The notes below the pieces were generated by a model. It worked only from the letters and a program-made list of their open reading frames with translations, was not told the DNA's origin and did not search any database. Shown piece by piece: positions 13,496 to 24,516 of a stretch of DNA of 64,000 nt. Location of the stretch: NCBI RefSeq assembly GCF_900573885.1, contig NZ_UPSE01000346.1, positions 62,001-126,000 of the forward strand, written 5' to 3'. Origin of the DNA: Pseudomonas viridiflava (GTDB lineage: Bacteria > Pseudomonadota > Gammaproteobacteria > Pseudomonadales > Pseudomonadaceae). Position 1 is the stretch's first letter. Every line of letters starts with the position of its first letter. Both the position numbers and the translations under genes were made by a program.

Positions 13496-13540
13496 GCGGT
13501 AATGAATACCGCCGTCAGTGCCATATGCATACGGCTCAAG

Positions 13541-13650
13541 ATTCTGGATCCCCGCGTGCGCGAGGATGACGGGTGTTTGGTTGAGATGCGCGTAAGGCTT
13601 GAAATTCTGGATTCCGAATCGTCGGACCGCCACCTACGCGGGAATGACGG
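13541..13650. repeat. Two copies of the ATTCTGGATYCC...GAATGACGG dispersed repeat
   Basis: One short copy (13541-13571, ATTCTGGATCCCCGCG...GAGGATGACGG) is followed by a longer one (13603-13650) that carries the GAATCGTCGGACCGCC insert. The same family fills the kdpC-kdpD gap (about 18528-18815), appears as a fragment near 24113-24135, and forms an inverted pair at 35095-35196. The arms are partly self-complementary (CCCGCG...CGCGGG), suggesting a small palindromic mobile or REP-like element. Confidence 0.75.
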
Positions 13651-13737
13651 AGTTAGAGCGCGGAATCTACGTTAGGCGCGAAACAAAACCCAAAGCGTAG
13701 CCGGGTAATCCACAATCCGAAAACGTCTCCGATCAAG

Positions 13738-13980
13738 CTCCCTCGCCCCTCGGGGAGAGGGTTGGGGAGAGGGGGGCGGTTGCGTTTGTTTCCCTCTCTC
13801 CCGGCCTCTCTCCCGCAGGCGGGAGAGATGAGCAAAGCGGTTGAGTTTGTTTCCCTCCCCACCGGCCCCTCTCCCGCGGGCGGGCGAGGGGAGCAGAGCC
13901 GTCGCGTTTGTTTTGCCCTCACCCCCGGCCCCTCTCCCGCAGGCGGGCGAGGGGTGCAGAGCCGTCGCGTTTTTTACGCG
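13738..13980. repeat. Short tandem array of CCCTCTCCCGC...GCGGGCGAGGGG units upstream of kdpF
   Basis: After a lead-in (CCCTCGCCCCTCGGGGAGAGGG hairpin at 13740-13761) there are three units of about 62 bp. Each has a GCGGG(C/A)GAG palindrome arm, then GCAGAGCCGTCGCGTTTGTTT-like sequence, then CCCTCACCCCCGGCCCCTCTCCCGC. The units start near 13819, 13879 and 13943. The palindromic core is the same family as the larger array at 45702-46556. The array lies immediately before the kdp operon and makes the kdpA reading frame falsely open far upstream of its real start. Confidence 0.8.
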
Positions 13981-14079
13981 TTCTTTACGCCCAGGCCTCG
14001 CTTCACATCTCGCCCCTTTACGCCCCCCGTCCCGACAATCTCCCGCAAGCGGCAGTCGCCGTATGACGGAGAAATATCC

Positions 14080-14169
14080 ATGCATCTTCTGGACGGGTTG
14101 TCCCTGCTGTTGGCCAGCGGACTGTTCATTTACCTGCTGGTTGCGCTGTTGCGCGCCGGGCGTAGCTGA
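14080..14169 (+). CDS. kdpF: KdpF, small subunit of the K+-transporting ATPase
   Basis: A 29-residue single-span membrane peptide, [11 protein letters not shown]...LLRAGRS, with one hydrophobic helix from about residue 5 to 25. KdpF is a short stabilising subunit of the KdpFABC complex in the inner membrane. GGAG at 14068-14071 lies 8 nt before the ATG. It is the first gene of the kdpFABC set and its TGA is 10 bp before the kdpA ATG. Size, composition and position directly before kdpA make the call firm despite the short length. Confidence 0.9.
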   Translation: MHLLDGLSLLLASGLFIYLLVALLRAGRS

Positions 14170-14179
14170 GGAGCCGGCA

Positions 14180-15877
14180 ATGGACAGTCATGTCGTTTTA
14201 TTGCTGGTGGCGTTTTTCACCCTGGTGCTGTTGCCCGCGCCGTGGCTGGGGCGCTTTTTCTATCGGGTGATGGAGGGCGAACGGACCTGGCTTAGCCCGG
14301 CGTTGCAGCCGGTGGAGCGGTTCAGTTATCGCGTTGCCGGCGTTGATGCCAGGCAGGAGCAGGACTGGAGGGGCTACGCCCTCTCGCTGCTGGCCTTCAA
14401 CCTGGCCGGCTTGCTGCTGTTGTTCGCCATCTTGATGCTGCAAGGCGTGCTGCCGTTAAACCCGCAACATATGCCGGGTCTGGAGTGGACGCTGGCGTTC
14501 AACACGGCGGTGAGCTTTGTCACCAACACCAACTGGCAGGCCTACAGCGGCGAAGCCAGCCTGAGTTATTTCAGTCAGATGGTCGGCCTTGGCGTTCAGA
14601 ACTTTGTCAGCGCCGCCACCGGCCTGGCTGTGCTGGTGGCGTTATGCCGTGGCATCTCTCGCGGTTCCAGTCAGACGCTGGGCAACTTCTGGGTCGACCT
14701 TACCCGCGGCACGCTCTACGTCTTGCTGCCGCTGTGCATTGCCCTGGCCGTGTTTCTGGTCTGGCAGGGCGTGCCGCAAACGTTCAGCCATTACCTGGAC
14801 GCCACCACCCTGCAAGGCGCTGAACAAAGCCTGCCATTTGGCCCGGCTGCCAGCCAGATTGCTATCAAGCAACTGGGCACCAACGGCGGCGGCTTCTTTG
14901 GCGTGAACTCGGCGCACCCGTTCGAGAACCCGACGGTGTGGAGCAACTTGTTCGAGATGGCCTCCATTCTGCTGATTCCAGCCGCACTGGTATTCACCTT
15001 CGGCCACTACGTCAAAGACCTGCGCCAGAGCCGTGCGATTCTCGCCTGCATGCTGATTCTTCTGGTGCTCGGTGTGGGCGTGACGCTGTACAGCGAGCTG
15101 CAACCGAACCCGGCGCTGGCCGGCCTGAACATCGAGCAGAGCGGCTCGCTGGAAGGCAAGGAAAGCCGCTTCGGCATTGGCGCTTCGGCACTGTGGGCGG
15201 TGGCCACCACGGCGGCGTCCAGCGGCTCGGTGAACGCCATGCACGACAGCTTCAGCGCCTTGGGCGGCATGGTGCCGATGTTCAACATGATGGTTGGCGA
15301 GGTGATTTTCGGCGGCGTCGGTGCCGGGCTCTATGGCATGTTGCTGTTCGTGCTGATTGCCGTGTTCCTCTGCGGCCTGATGGTCGGCCGCACGCCGGAA
15401 TACCTTGGCAAGAAACTCGAAGCCCGTGAAGTGCGCCTGCTGGTGCTGACCCTGCTGGTAATGCCGCTGGGCGTGCTGGTGCTGGGCGCGCTGACCGCCG
15501 TGCTGCCGTTTGCTAACGCCTCGGTGAGCAACCCCGGCGCCCATGGCCTGAGCCAGATTCTTTACAACTACACCTCTGGCACCGCCAACAACGGCTCGGC
15601 CTTTGGCGGCTTCAGTTCGAACACGCCGTTCCACAACCTGATGCTCGGTCTGGCCATGTTGCTCGGTCGCTTCGGCTACATCCTGCCCGTACTGGCCATT
15701 GCCGGCAGCCTGGCCGCCAAGCGCCGGGTGCCGGTGGGGCAGAACAGCTTCCCGACCCACGGCCCGCTGTTTGTCAGCCTGCTGATCATCACCATTTTGC
15801 TGGTGGGTGGTTTGACCTTCCTGCCGGTACTGGCCCTGGGGCCGGTTGCCGAACACCTCAGCCTGCTCGGTCATTAA
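14180..15877 (+). CDS. kdpA: KdpA, K+-binding and translocating subunit of Kdp ATPase
   Basis: A 565-residue polytopic inner-membrane protein (about ten hydrophobic segments) of the superfamily of K+ transporters. It forms the K+ selectivity filter of the Kdp P-type ATPase, which scavenges K+ at very low external concentration. The filter-region motif [19 protein letters not shown] is visible at residues 234-252. The start chosen is the ATG at 14180, with a GAGGAG ribosome site at 14169-14174. The frame is open 339 bp further upstream, but that part is low-complexity repeat sequence and overlaps kdpF. The length equals that of known KdpA proteins. kdpB follows after 12 bp. Confidence 0.97.
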   Translation: MDSHVVLLLVAFFTLVLLPAPWLGRFFYRVMEGERTWLSPALQPVERFSYRVAGVDARQEQDWRGYALSLLAFNLAGLLLLFAILMLQGVLPLNPQHMPGLEWTLAFNTAVSFVTNTNWQAYSGEASLSYFSQMVGLGVQNFVSAATGLAVLVALCRGISRGSSQTLGNFWVDLTRGTLYVLLPLCIALAVFLVWQGVPQTFSHYLDATTLQGAEQSLPFGPAASQIAIKQLGTNGGGFFGVNSAHPFENPTVWSNLFEMASILLIPAALVFTFGHYVKDLRQSRAILACMLILLVLGVGVTLYSELQPNPALAGLNIEQSGSLEGKESRFGIGASALWAVATTAASSGSVNAMHDSFSALGGMVPMFNMMVGEVIFGGVGAGLYGMLLFVLIAVFLCGLMVGRTPEYLGKKLEAREVRLLVLTLLVMPLGVLVLGALTAVLPFANASVSNPGAHGLSQILYNYTSGTANNGSAFGGFSSNTPFHNLMLGLAMLLGRFGYILPVLAIAGSLAAKRRVPVGQNSFPTHGPLFVSLLIITILLVGGLTFLPVLALGPVAEHLSLLGH

Positions 15878-15889
15878 TCAGGAATCGCC

Positions 15890-17935
<2,046 letters not shown>

Positions 17936-17958
17936 AGCCAGGTTCTGGAGAAACGAAA

Positions 17959-18510
17959 ATGAACAGCTATGTGCGTCCTGCGGTAAGTCTGCTTGCCTTG
18001 TTGACCGTACTCACCGGCGTGGCCTACCCGCTGGCAGTGACCGGCGTTGCCCACCTGGCCTTTGCCGACCAGGCCAACGGCAGCCTGATCCACGACAGCC
18101 AGGGCCGCCTGCGCGGCTCCAGCCTGATCGCCCAGCCATTCGAAGGCGCGCAGTGGTTCCAATCGCGCCCCTCAGCCGGTAGCTTTGCCACCGTTTCCAG
18201 TGGCGCCAGCAACCTGGCCCCCAGCAACCCGGCGCTGCGCGAACGCATAACCGGCGACAGCGAGAAACTCGCCGTGGTCGGGCAGGGCGCCGTGCCCATG
18301 GCGCTGGTCACCACCTCCGCCAGCGGCCTGGACCCGGACCTGCCGGTGGCGGCCGCGCAATACCAGATCGCGCGGATTGCGACGGCGCGTAACGTCGATG
18401 GCAAGGCGCTGGAACGGTTGATTGAGCAGAACGTTAGCCGGCCACTGATTGGGCCGGCGGTGGTGAATGTGCTGGCGTTGAATAGGGCGCTGGCTGGGCA
18501 GGGGGAATAG
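17959..18510 (+). CDS. kdpC: KdpC, K+-transporting ATPase chaperone-like subunit
   Basis: A 183-residue protein with one N-terminal membrane helix (about residues 8-30) and a periplasmic domain; the segment around [22 protein letters not shown] is typical of KdpC. KdpC stabilises the Kdp complex and raises its ATP affinity. The start chosen is the ATG at 17959, with CTGGAG at 17945-17950. An in-frame ATG at 17932 would overlap the kdpB end and adds a non-conserved MKPGSGETK extension. It is the last gene of the transporter part; the next gene, kdpD, is separated by 334 bp of repeats. Confidence 0.95.
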   Translation: MNSYVRPAVSLLALLTVLTGVAYPLAVTGVAHLAFADQANGSLIHDSQGRLRGSSLIAQPFEGAQWFQSRPSAGSFATVSSGASNLAPSNPALRERITGDSEKLAVVGQGAVPMALVTTSASGLDPDLPVAAAQYQIARIATARNVDGKALERLIEQNVSRPLIGPAVVNVLALNRALAGQGE

Positions 18511-18527
18511 ACGTTAGGGTGCGCTGG

Positions 18528-18815
18528 AATGACGGAGGTTTTTCATACGTTCTCCGTCATCCTCGCGAACGCGGTGGTCCGACAATTCGGGATCCAGGCT
18601 TTCGGATGGAGCGGTGGGCGCGAGATTCTGGATCCCCGCGTGCGCGAGGATGACGGTGCGAGTGGCATAAGGCTAAGTACTCCTACACAAGTCAATGCAA
18701 AAACCTCCGTCATCCCCGCGAAGGCGGGGATCCAGAGTTTTGGATGGATCGAAGCAAGTAGCAACGTCCTGGATCCCGAATTGTCGGACCACCGCCTACG
18801 CGCGAATGACGGCAG
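18528..18815. repeat. Cluster of dispersed GGATCC/GAATGACGG repeats between kdpC and kdpD
   Basis: The 334-bp gap (18511-18844) consists almost entirely of copies, in both orientations, of the dispersed element also found at 13541-13650 and 35095-35196. Recognisable pieces are CTCCGTCATCCTCGCGAACGCGG with TCCGACAATTCGGGATCC (18550-18597), ATTCTGGATCCCCGCGTGCGCGAGGATGACGG (18624-18655), CCTCCGTCATCCCCGCGAAGGCGGGGATCC (18704-18733) and GGATCCCGAATTGTCGGACCACCGCC...GAATGACGG (18771-18812). No gene is seen. Such palindromes could reduce or process transcription from kdpFABC into kdpDE. Confidence 0.85.
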
Positions 18816-18844
18816 TAACCAAAGCACCCACCCAACGGAGCCCC

Positions 18845-21490
18845 ATGAGCAACAGCGAACGCGCCGACGCCCTCCTTGCAGCGGTCAACTCAGCCAACGG
18901 CCGGGGCCGCCTGAAAGTATTTCTCGGCGCCGCCCCCGGCGTCGGCAAAACCTACGCCATGCTGCAGGCCGCCCAGGCCCAGCTGCGGCAGGGCGTGGAC
19001 CTGCGCGCCGGCGTGGTGGAAACCCATTCCCGCGCGGAAACCGAAGCCCTGCTGGTCGGCCTGCCGCAGCAACCGCTAAAACGCCTTGATTACCGAGGCA
19101 TGCAGCTCACCGAACTGGACCTCGACGGCCTGCTGGCGAAACCGCCCAAGCTGGTGCTGATCGACGAACTCGCCCACACCAACGCCCCCGGCAGCCGCCA
19201 CGCGAAGCGCTGGCAGGATGTGCAAGACCTGCTCGCCGCCGGCATCGACGTGTACACCACCGTCAACGTGCAGCACATCGAGAGTCTGAACGATCAGGTG
19301 CAGTCCATCACTGGCGTGCACGTACGCGAAACCGTGCCCGACTGGGTGCTGCAAGAAGCCTACGAATTGCTGTTGATCGACCTCCCGCCGCGCGAGCTGT
19401 TGGAGCGTCTGCGCGATGGCAAGGTGTATGTGCCCGAGCAGGCGCGCGCCGCCATCGATGCGTTTTTCAGCCAGACCAACCTCACCGCGCTGCGCGAACT
19501 GGCCATGCAAACCGCCGCCGCGCGGGTGGATGCCGACCTCAATCAGGGCTATCGCCAGCTCGGCCAGGAAGCGCCAGCGGTGCGCGGCCGGTTGTTGGTT
19601 GGCATCGATGCCGACGCTCAGGCCGAGCGCCTGGTTCGCCATGCCTGTCGGGTGGCCGAGCGCCGGCATTTGCCGTGGAGCCTGGTGCACGTCGACACCG
19701 GCGGCGCCCGCGACGAACAGGCCCGTGCGCGGTTGCAGGCTGCGCAGCAACTGGCCGAGCGCCTGGGCGGCGAAGTGGTCAGCCTGCGGGCCGGCGAGGT
19801 GGCGAAAACCCTGATTCAACATGCCGCCGAACGCCGCGCCAGTCTGATTCTGGTGGGCCGCAGCCGTCCGCGCTGGCTCGGTGCCGGCGTCGCGCAGCGC
19901 TTGTTGCGCCATGGCGATGGCCTGGAAATCAGCGTGCTCGACAACGACGCAGTGCCGCGCACGCGCACGCAGCGGGCGCGTCATCCGCTGCAACGTGGCG
20001 ATTACGTATTGGCCGTGGTGGCCACCGCCGTGGCTACGTTGGTGGCGTGGGCGGTGGCGCAGGTATTGCCGCTGCCAAACATTTCTCTGGTGCTGCTGGC
20101 TGCCGTGTTGCTGGTGGCGGTACGCACCAGTTCCGGCCCGGCTTTGCTGAGTGCCGTGCTGTCGTTTCTGGCGTATGACTTTCTGTTTATTCCGCCGCAT
20201 TTCTCCCTGGCCATTCACCGCCACGAAGATGTGCTGACGCTGCTGTTCTTTCTGCTGATGGCGGCGTTGACCGGCAACCTCGCCGCACGTCAGCGCCGGC
20301 AATTGCGGGCGCTGCGCGAAACCCAGAGCGAAACGGCGGCGCTGCTCGACCTGTCGCGCAAGCTCACCGCCGCCACCGACCGCCAGGCCGTGGTGCTGGC
20401 GGCGAGTCAGCAATTGGCGAGCTGGACCGACGTCGAAATCTGCCTGCTCGGGCGCAGCGATGACGGCATGTGGAAAGTGGAGGGCGGTGTGTCGCGCCTG
20501 CTCAGCGATGCCGAACGCATGGCGGCCGAATGGGCGTGGCAACACGATCAGGCCGCCGGCCTGGGCACCGACACCTTGCCCAGCGGACGCTGGTGGTGGT
20601 GGCCGTTGTCGGGCGAAGACGGGCCGCTGCTGTTGCTCGGCGTCAGCCCCAAAGACCAGCAGCCGCTGGCCATGGAACGCCGGCGTTTGCTCAGCGCCCT
20701 TGGTCAGCCGCTGGGTCAGGCCCTGGCCCGCGCGCAACTGGCGCAAGACCTGGAAGCCGCGCGCCTGCACGGCGAAACCGAACAGTTGCGCAGCGCCTTG
20801 CTGGCCTCGGTGTCCCACGACCTGCGCACGCCGCTCACGGCCATGCGCGGCGCCATCGACAGCTTGCTGACCCTGGACGGCCAGTTGCCCCACGGCGATC
20901 GCATCGAGCTGCTGGAAAGCACCCGCGATGAAGCCGAGCGCCTGGACCGCTACATTCAAAACCTGCTGGACATGACGCGGCTCGGCCACGGCAGCCTGAA
21001 GCTGGCGCGTGACTGGGTGGCGCCGGTGGATATCGTCGCCAGCGCCCTGCAACGCCTGCGCCCGCTGCTGGCGCCGTTGCAGGTGGAAACGGAAGTGCCC
21101 GCCGAACTGCCGCTGCTGTGGGTGCACGCGGCGCTGATCGAACAGGCGCTGATCAACGTGCTGGAAAACGCTGCGCGCTTCTCGCCGCCTCACGGACGCT
21201 TGCGTGTGGCAGTCAGCAGCGATGCCGGTGAGCTGCGCATCAGTGTCAGCGATCAGGGCCCCGGCATTCCCGAGGCCGAGCGGGCGAAAATCTTCGATAT
21301 GTTTTACACCGCCGCTCGTGGCGACCGGGGCGGGCAGGGCACCGGTTTGGGCCTGGCGATCTGCCAGGGCATGCTTGGCGCCCATGGTGGTCGCGTAACG
21401 GTGGGCGACGGTCTGGATGGGCGCGGCGCCAGCTTGACCCTACACTTGCCGCTGCATCCGCAACCGTCTGCCGATAACGACCTCTTATGA
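18845..21490 (+). CDS. kdpD: KdpD, K+/turgor sensor histidine kinase
   Basis: An 881-residue membrane sensor kinase controlling kdp expression with KdpE. The N-terminal KdpD domain has a Walker A motif (GAAPGVGKT, residues 28-36) and the conserved IDELAHTNAPGSRHAKRWQD Walker B region. A universal-stress-protein-like domain follows (VGRSRPRW around 339), then about four closely spaced membrane helices (about 390-490), a GAF-like linker, the HisKA box SVSHDLRTPL with His658, and the ATPase boxes ending in GTGLGLAIC. CGGAG at 18836-18840 supports the ATG at 18845. The frame is open 150 bp further upstream, but only through repeat DNA. It overlaps kdpE by 4 nt (ATGA), implying translational coupling. 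Confidence 0.96.
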   Translation: MSNSERADALLAAVNSANGRGRLKVFLGAAPGVGKTYAMLQAAQAQLRQGVDLRAGVVETHSRAETEALLVGLPQQPLKRLDYRGMQLTELDLDGLLAKPPKLVLIDELAHTNAPGSRHAKRWQDVQDLLAAGIDVYTTVNVQHIESLNDQVQSITGVHVRETVPDWVLQEAYELLLIDLPPRELLERLRDGKVYVPEQARAAIDAFFSQTNLTALRELAMQTAAARVDADLNQGYRQLGQEAPAVRGRLLVGIDADAQAERLVRHACRVAERRHLPWSLVHVDTGGARDEQARARLQAAQQLAERLGGEVVSLRAGEVAKTLIQHAAERRASLILVGRSRPRWLGAGVAQRLLRHGDGLEISVLDNDAVPRTRTQRARHPLQRGDYVLAVVATAVATLVAWAVAQVLPLPNISLVLLAAVLLVAVRTSSGPALLSAVLSFLAYDFLFIPPHFSLAIHRHEDVLTLLFFLLMAALTGNLAARQRRQLRALRETQSETAALLDLSRKLTAATDRQAVVLAASQQLASWTDVEICLLGRSDDGMWKVEGGVSRLLSDAERMAAEWAWQHDQAAGLGTDTLPSGRWWWWPLSGEDGPLLLLGVSPKDQQPLAMERRRLLSALGQPLGQALARAQLAQDLEAARLHGETEQLRSALLASVSHDLRTPLTAMRGAIDSLLTLDGQLPHGDRIELLESTRDEAERLDRYIQNLLDMTRLGHGSLKLARDWVAPVDIVASALQRLRPLLAPLQVETEVPAELPLLWVHAALIEQALINVLENAARFSPPHGRLRVAVSSDAGELRISVSDQGPGIPEAERAKIFDMFYTAARGDRGGQGTGLGLAICQGMLGAHGGRVTVGDGLDGRGASLTLHLPLHPQPSADNDLL

Positions 21491-22182
21491 CCAGCAACCC
21501 CAGCACCATCCTGCTCATCGACGACGAGCCGCAGATTCGCAAATTCCTGCGTATCAGCCTCGCCGCCCAGGGCTACAAAGTGATCGAAGCCGCCACTGGC
21601 ACTGAAGGCCTGGCGCAGGCCGCGTTGGCCAAGCCGGATTTGCTGGTGCTCGACCTTGGCCTGCCGGACATGGACGGCCAGCAGGTGCTGAGCGAAGTAC
21701 GCGAATGGTCGCAGGTGCCCGTGCTGGTGCTGTCGGTGCGCGCCGGCGAGGGCGAGAAGGTCAAGGCGCTGGACAGTGGCGCCAATGACTACGTGACCAA
21801 ACCGTTCGGCATTCAGGAATTTCTTGCCCGTGTTCGCGCCTTGTTACGCCACGCCCAGGCCGGCGACGCGCCGCAGGCGTCGGTCAGCGTCGGCCCGTTG
21901 ACCGTCGACTTCGCCTACCGCCGCGTGACCCTGAACGGCCAGGACATCAGCCTGACCCGCAAGGAATACGCGGTACTGGCACAGCTGGCGCAGCACGCCG
22001 GCCGCGTGGTCACCCAGCAGCAACTGCTTAAAGACATCTGGGGCCCGACCCACACCGAAGACACCCACTACCTGCGCGTAGTGGTCGGCCACCTGCGGCA
22101 GAAACTCGCCGACGACCCGGCCAACCCGCGCTTTATCAGCACCGAAGCGGGTGTTGGCTATCGCCTCAACACCTCGTCCTGA
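21487..22182 (+). CDS. kdpE: KdpE, response regulator of the kdp operon
   Basis: A 231-residue OmpR/PhoB-family regulator: a receiver domain with acidic Asp12/Asp13, phospho-acceptor Asp56 in VLDLGLPDMDG and the conserved Lys in VTKPFG, followed by a winged-helix DNA-binding domain containing LTRKEYAVLAQLAQHAG and the terminal THYLRVVVGHLRQKL segment. When phosphorylated by KdpD it activates kdpFABC transcription. Its start overlaps the kdpD stop (ATGA at 21487-21490). The length is usual for the family. Confidence 0.96.
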   Translation: MTSNPSTILLIDDEPQIRKFLRISLAAQGYKVIEAATGTEGLAQAALAKPDLLVLDLGLPDMDGQQVLSEVREWSQVPVLVLSVRAGEGEKVKALDSGANDYVTKPFGIQEFLARVRALLRHAQAGDAPQASVSVGPLTVDFAYRRVTLNGQDISLTRKEYAVLAQLAQHAGRVVTQQQLLKDIWGPTHTEDTHYLRVVVGHLRQKLADDPANPRFISTEAGVGYRLNTSS

Positions 22183-22275
22183 CACAAGGGGCCATTAGTC
22201 GCCGTGCACCTGCGGTGTTTTTTGCCGATAATCCCTGCCCCGGCCACTGGCCGATCAGCAAATGGGAGCAAAGGC

Positions 22276-24099
22276 GTGGAGCACGGCGATAGTTTTCTGC
22301 AGTCAGGGGTGGTGTTCCTCCTGGCCGCAGTGTTGGTAGTGCCACTGGCCAAGCGCCTGCAATTGGGCTCGGTGCTGGGCTACCTGCTCGCCGGTGTACT
22401 GATTGGCCCGTCGGTGCTTGGGCTGATTGGCGAGCCGAAAAGCGTCGCGCAGATTTCCGAACTCGGTGTGGTGTTGCTGCTGTTCATCATCGGCCTTGAG
22501 CTGTCGCCACGACGGCTGTGGGTGATGCGCAAATCGGTGTTTGGTGTCGGCATGGCGCAAGTGGTGTGCAGCGCTTTGTTAATCGGTGGCATCGCCTACA
22601 CCTTCTTCAATCAGGCCTGGAACAGCGCGATCGTGCTCGGCCTGGGCCTGGCGCTGTCGTCCACCGCGTTCGGCTTGCAGATCCTGGCCGAGCGCAAGGA
22701 ACTGAACAAACCCCACGGCCGCCTGGCCTTTGCCATTCTGCTGTTTCAAGACATCGCCGCCATTCCGCTGATTGCACTTATTCCTCTGCTCGGCAGCGCC
22801 CACCAGGGCACCTCGTCCGGCGACGAGCTCAGCCAAGTGGCGAAAATCATCATAAGCATTGCCATCGTCGTGGTCGGCGGCCGTTACCTGCTGCGCCCGG
22901 TGTTCCGCGTAGTGGCCAAAACCGGCCTGCGCGAAGTGTCCACCGCCACCGCGCTGCTGGTGGTACTGGGCACCGCCTGGCTGATGGAACTGGCGGGTAT
23001 TTCCATGGCGCTCGGCGCCTTTCTCGCCGGCCTGCTGCTGGCCGACTCCGAATACCGCCACGAACTGGAAGCGCAGATCGAGCCGTTCAAAGGCTTGCTG
23101 CTCGGCCTGTTCTTTATGAGCGTGGGCATGACCGCCGACTTCGCCCTGATGATGCGCGAACCCTGGGTGGTGCTGGGCTTCACCGCGATTCTGATTTGCG
23201 CCAAGTTGCCCCTGCTGTTCGCCCTTGGCCGCTGGCTGGGCGAGCTGGACCGCCGCGCCGCGCTGTCGTTGGCCGTGGTGCTCGCAGCGGGCGGGGAGTT
23301 CGCCTTTGTGGTGTTCAACATGGCCCACCAGAACGGCCTGTTCAGCGACCGTTTGTTGGGGTTGGTGGTGCTTTCCATCACCCTGTCGATGGCGGTGACG
23401 CCCCTGTTGCTGCTGGCCATCGCCGCACTGTGCAAACCGCAGCCGGTGGCTGAGCGCGAGGCGCCTGAGGAATACAGCCAGTTCGACGCCGACGCCCCGC
23501 GCGTGGTAATCGCCGGCATGGGCCGCATGGGCCAGATCGTCGCCCGTGTGCTGCGTGCGCAACGGGTGCGTTTCGTGGCGCTGGACACCTCGGTAGAAAG
23601 CGTCGAATACCAGCGCAGTCTGGGCAGCATGTCGATCTTCTACGGCGACCCGCTGCGCCCGGAAATTCTGCATGCCGCCCATGTCGACAAGGCCGAGCTG
23701 TTTATCGTCGCCACCGACGACCCGGAAACCAACATCGAAACCGCGCGCCTGGTGCGCAAGTTGTACCCGCACCTGAAAGTCATCGCCCGCGCCCGCAACC
23801 GCCAGCACGTGCACCACCTGGTCGACCTGGAAGCCACCGCCGTGCGCGAAACCTTCCACTCCAGCCTGGAAATGGGCCGTCTGATCCTTCTGCAGCTGGG
23901 CCTGACCAAAGAACAGGCCGAAGCGCGCATCCGCCGCTTCCAGCGCCACGACGAAGAAGTCCTGCGCCAACAGCACCTGGTCTACAACGACGCCGCGAAA
24001 GTAAACCAGACCGCGCGCGAGGCGAGAGCGGAACTGGAGAATCTGTTTGAAGCGGATCTGGTGGAAGAGCGGGCGGCGGTGCGGGGGGATTTGTCGTAA
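22276..24099 (+). CDS. kefB: KefB/KefC-type monovalent cation:proton antiporter (CPA2 family)
   Basis: A 607-residue protein with an N-terminal Na+/H+-exchanger domain of about 12 membrane helices (VEHGDSFLQSGVVFLLAAV onward) and, after about residue 410, a cytoplasmic TrkA-N (RCK) domain with the nucleotide-binding motif VVIAGMGRMGQIVARVL. Members exchange K+ or Na+ for H+ across the inner membrane, and Kef proteins are gated by glutathione adducts. The GTG at 22276 is preferred because GGGAG lies at 22264-22268; the frame stays open back to 22204 but that part has no ribosome site. Its position 93 bp after kdpE suggests co-location of K+ uptake and efflux functions. Ion specificity cannot be read from the sequence. 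Confidence 0.88.
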   Translation: MEHGDSFLQSGVVFLLAAVLVVPLAKRLQLGSVLGYLLAGVLIGPSVLGLIGEPKSVAQISELGVVLLLFIIGLELSPRRLWVMRKSVFGVGMAQVVCSALLIGGIAYTFFNQAWNSAIVLGLGLALSSTAFGLQILAERKELNKPHGRLAFAILLFQDIAAIPLIALIPLLGSAHQGTSSGDELSQVAKIIISIAIVVVGGRYLLRPVFRVVAKTGLREVSTATALLVVLGTAWLMELAGISMALGAFLAGLLLADSEYRHELEAQIEPFKGLLLGLFFMSVGMTADFALMMREPWVVLGFTAILICAKLPLLFALGRWLGELDRRAALSLAVVLAAGGEFAFVVFNMAHQNGLFSDRLLGLVVLSITLSMAVTPLLLLAIAALCKPQPVAEREAPEEYSQFDADAPRVVIAGMGRMGQIVARVLRAQRVRFVALDTSVESVEYQRSLGSMSIFYGDPLRPEILHAAHVDKAELFIVATDDPETNIETARLVRKLYPHLKVIARARNRQHVHHLVDLEATAVRETFHSSLEMGRLILLQLGLTKEQAEARIRRFQRHDEEVLRQQHLVYNDAAKVNQTAREARAELENLFEADLVEERAAVRGDLS

Positions 24100-24516
24100 G
24101 GGCCGGTGTGATTCGGAATCCAGAATTTCGGATCAGGCCCGGTTACCTGCCCAGCGCTGACTTCCTAATCACTCGTCCCACCTATACCTCAATTGTTTAC
24201 CCCACCCCAACCTAAACATACTCAGATTTGAATTTAACCCTCCATCCCCCTTATGTGACCCTCCAACCATCTGTTTACAGAGCCTTTCTTTTGAGCACTT
24301 CGCTTCCCATCGAATTGGCATTCTGGGCCTTGTGGCACTGCCGCCATGCCCGTCCGCCAGACGCAGCTTCTCTCTGATCGGGCCTGCGCCCGCTACGTGC
24401 CCCTTGCACGTTTCTGCATCGCCATCACCTAGCCGAACGCCGAGATAAAGGCGATTCGTTTGTGCGTGGCTGCTTGCCCGGCACCCAGTCGCCGGGCGCT
24501 TATCAAGAGAACGCCC
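24100..24516. other. 417-bp non-coding gap before the glutamylpolyamine synthetase gene
   Basis: No convincing gene. It contains a fragment of the dispersed repeat (GATTCGGAATCCAGAATTTCGGATC, about 24111-24135), an AT-richer stretch (24185-24290) that is the most likely place for a promoter, and a GC-rich leader up to the start codon. No clear -35/-10 pair could be chosen. Confidence 0.5.

Noticed and set aside
13841..14179. Extended N-terminus for kdpA
   Set aside because: The extra 113 codons translate repeat DNA and overlap kdpF. The ATG at 14180 has a ribosome site and gives the family length.
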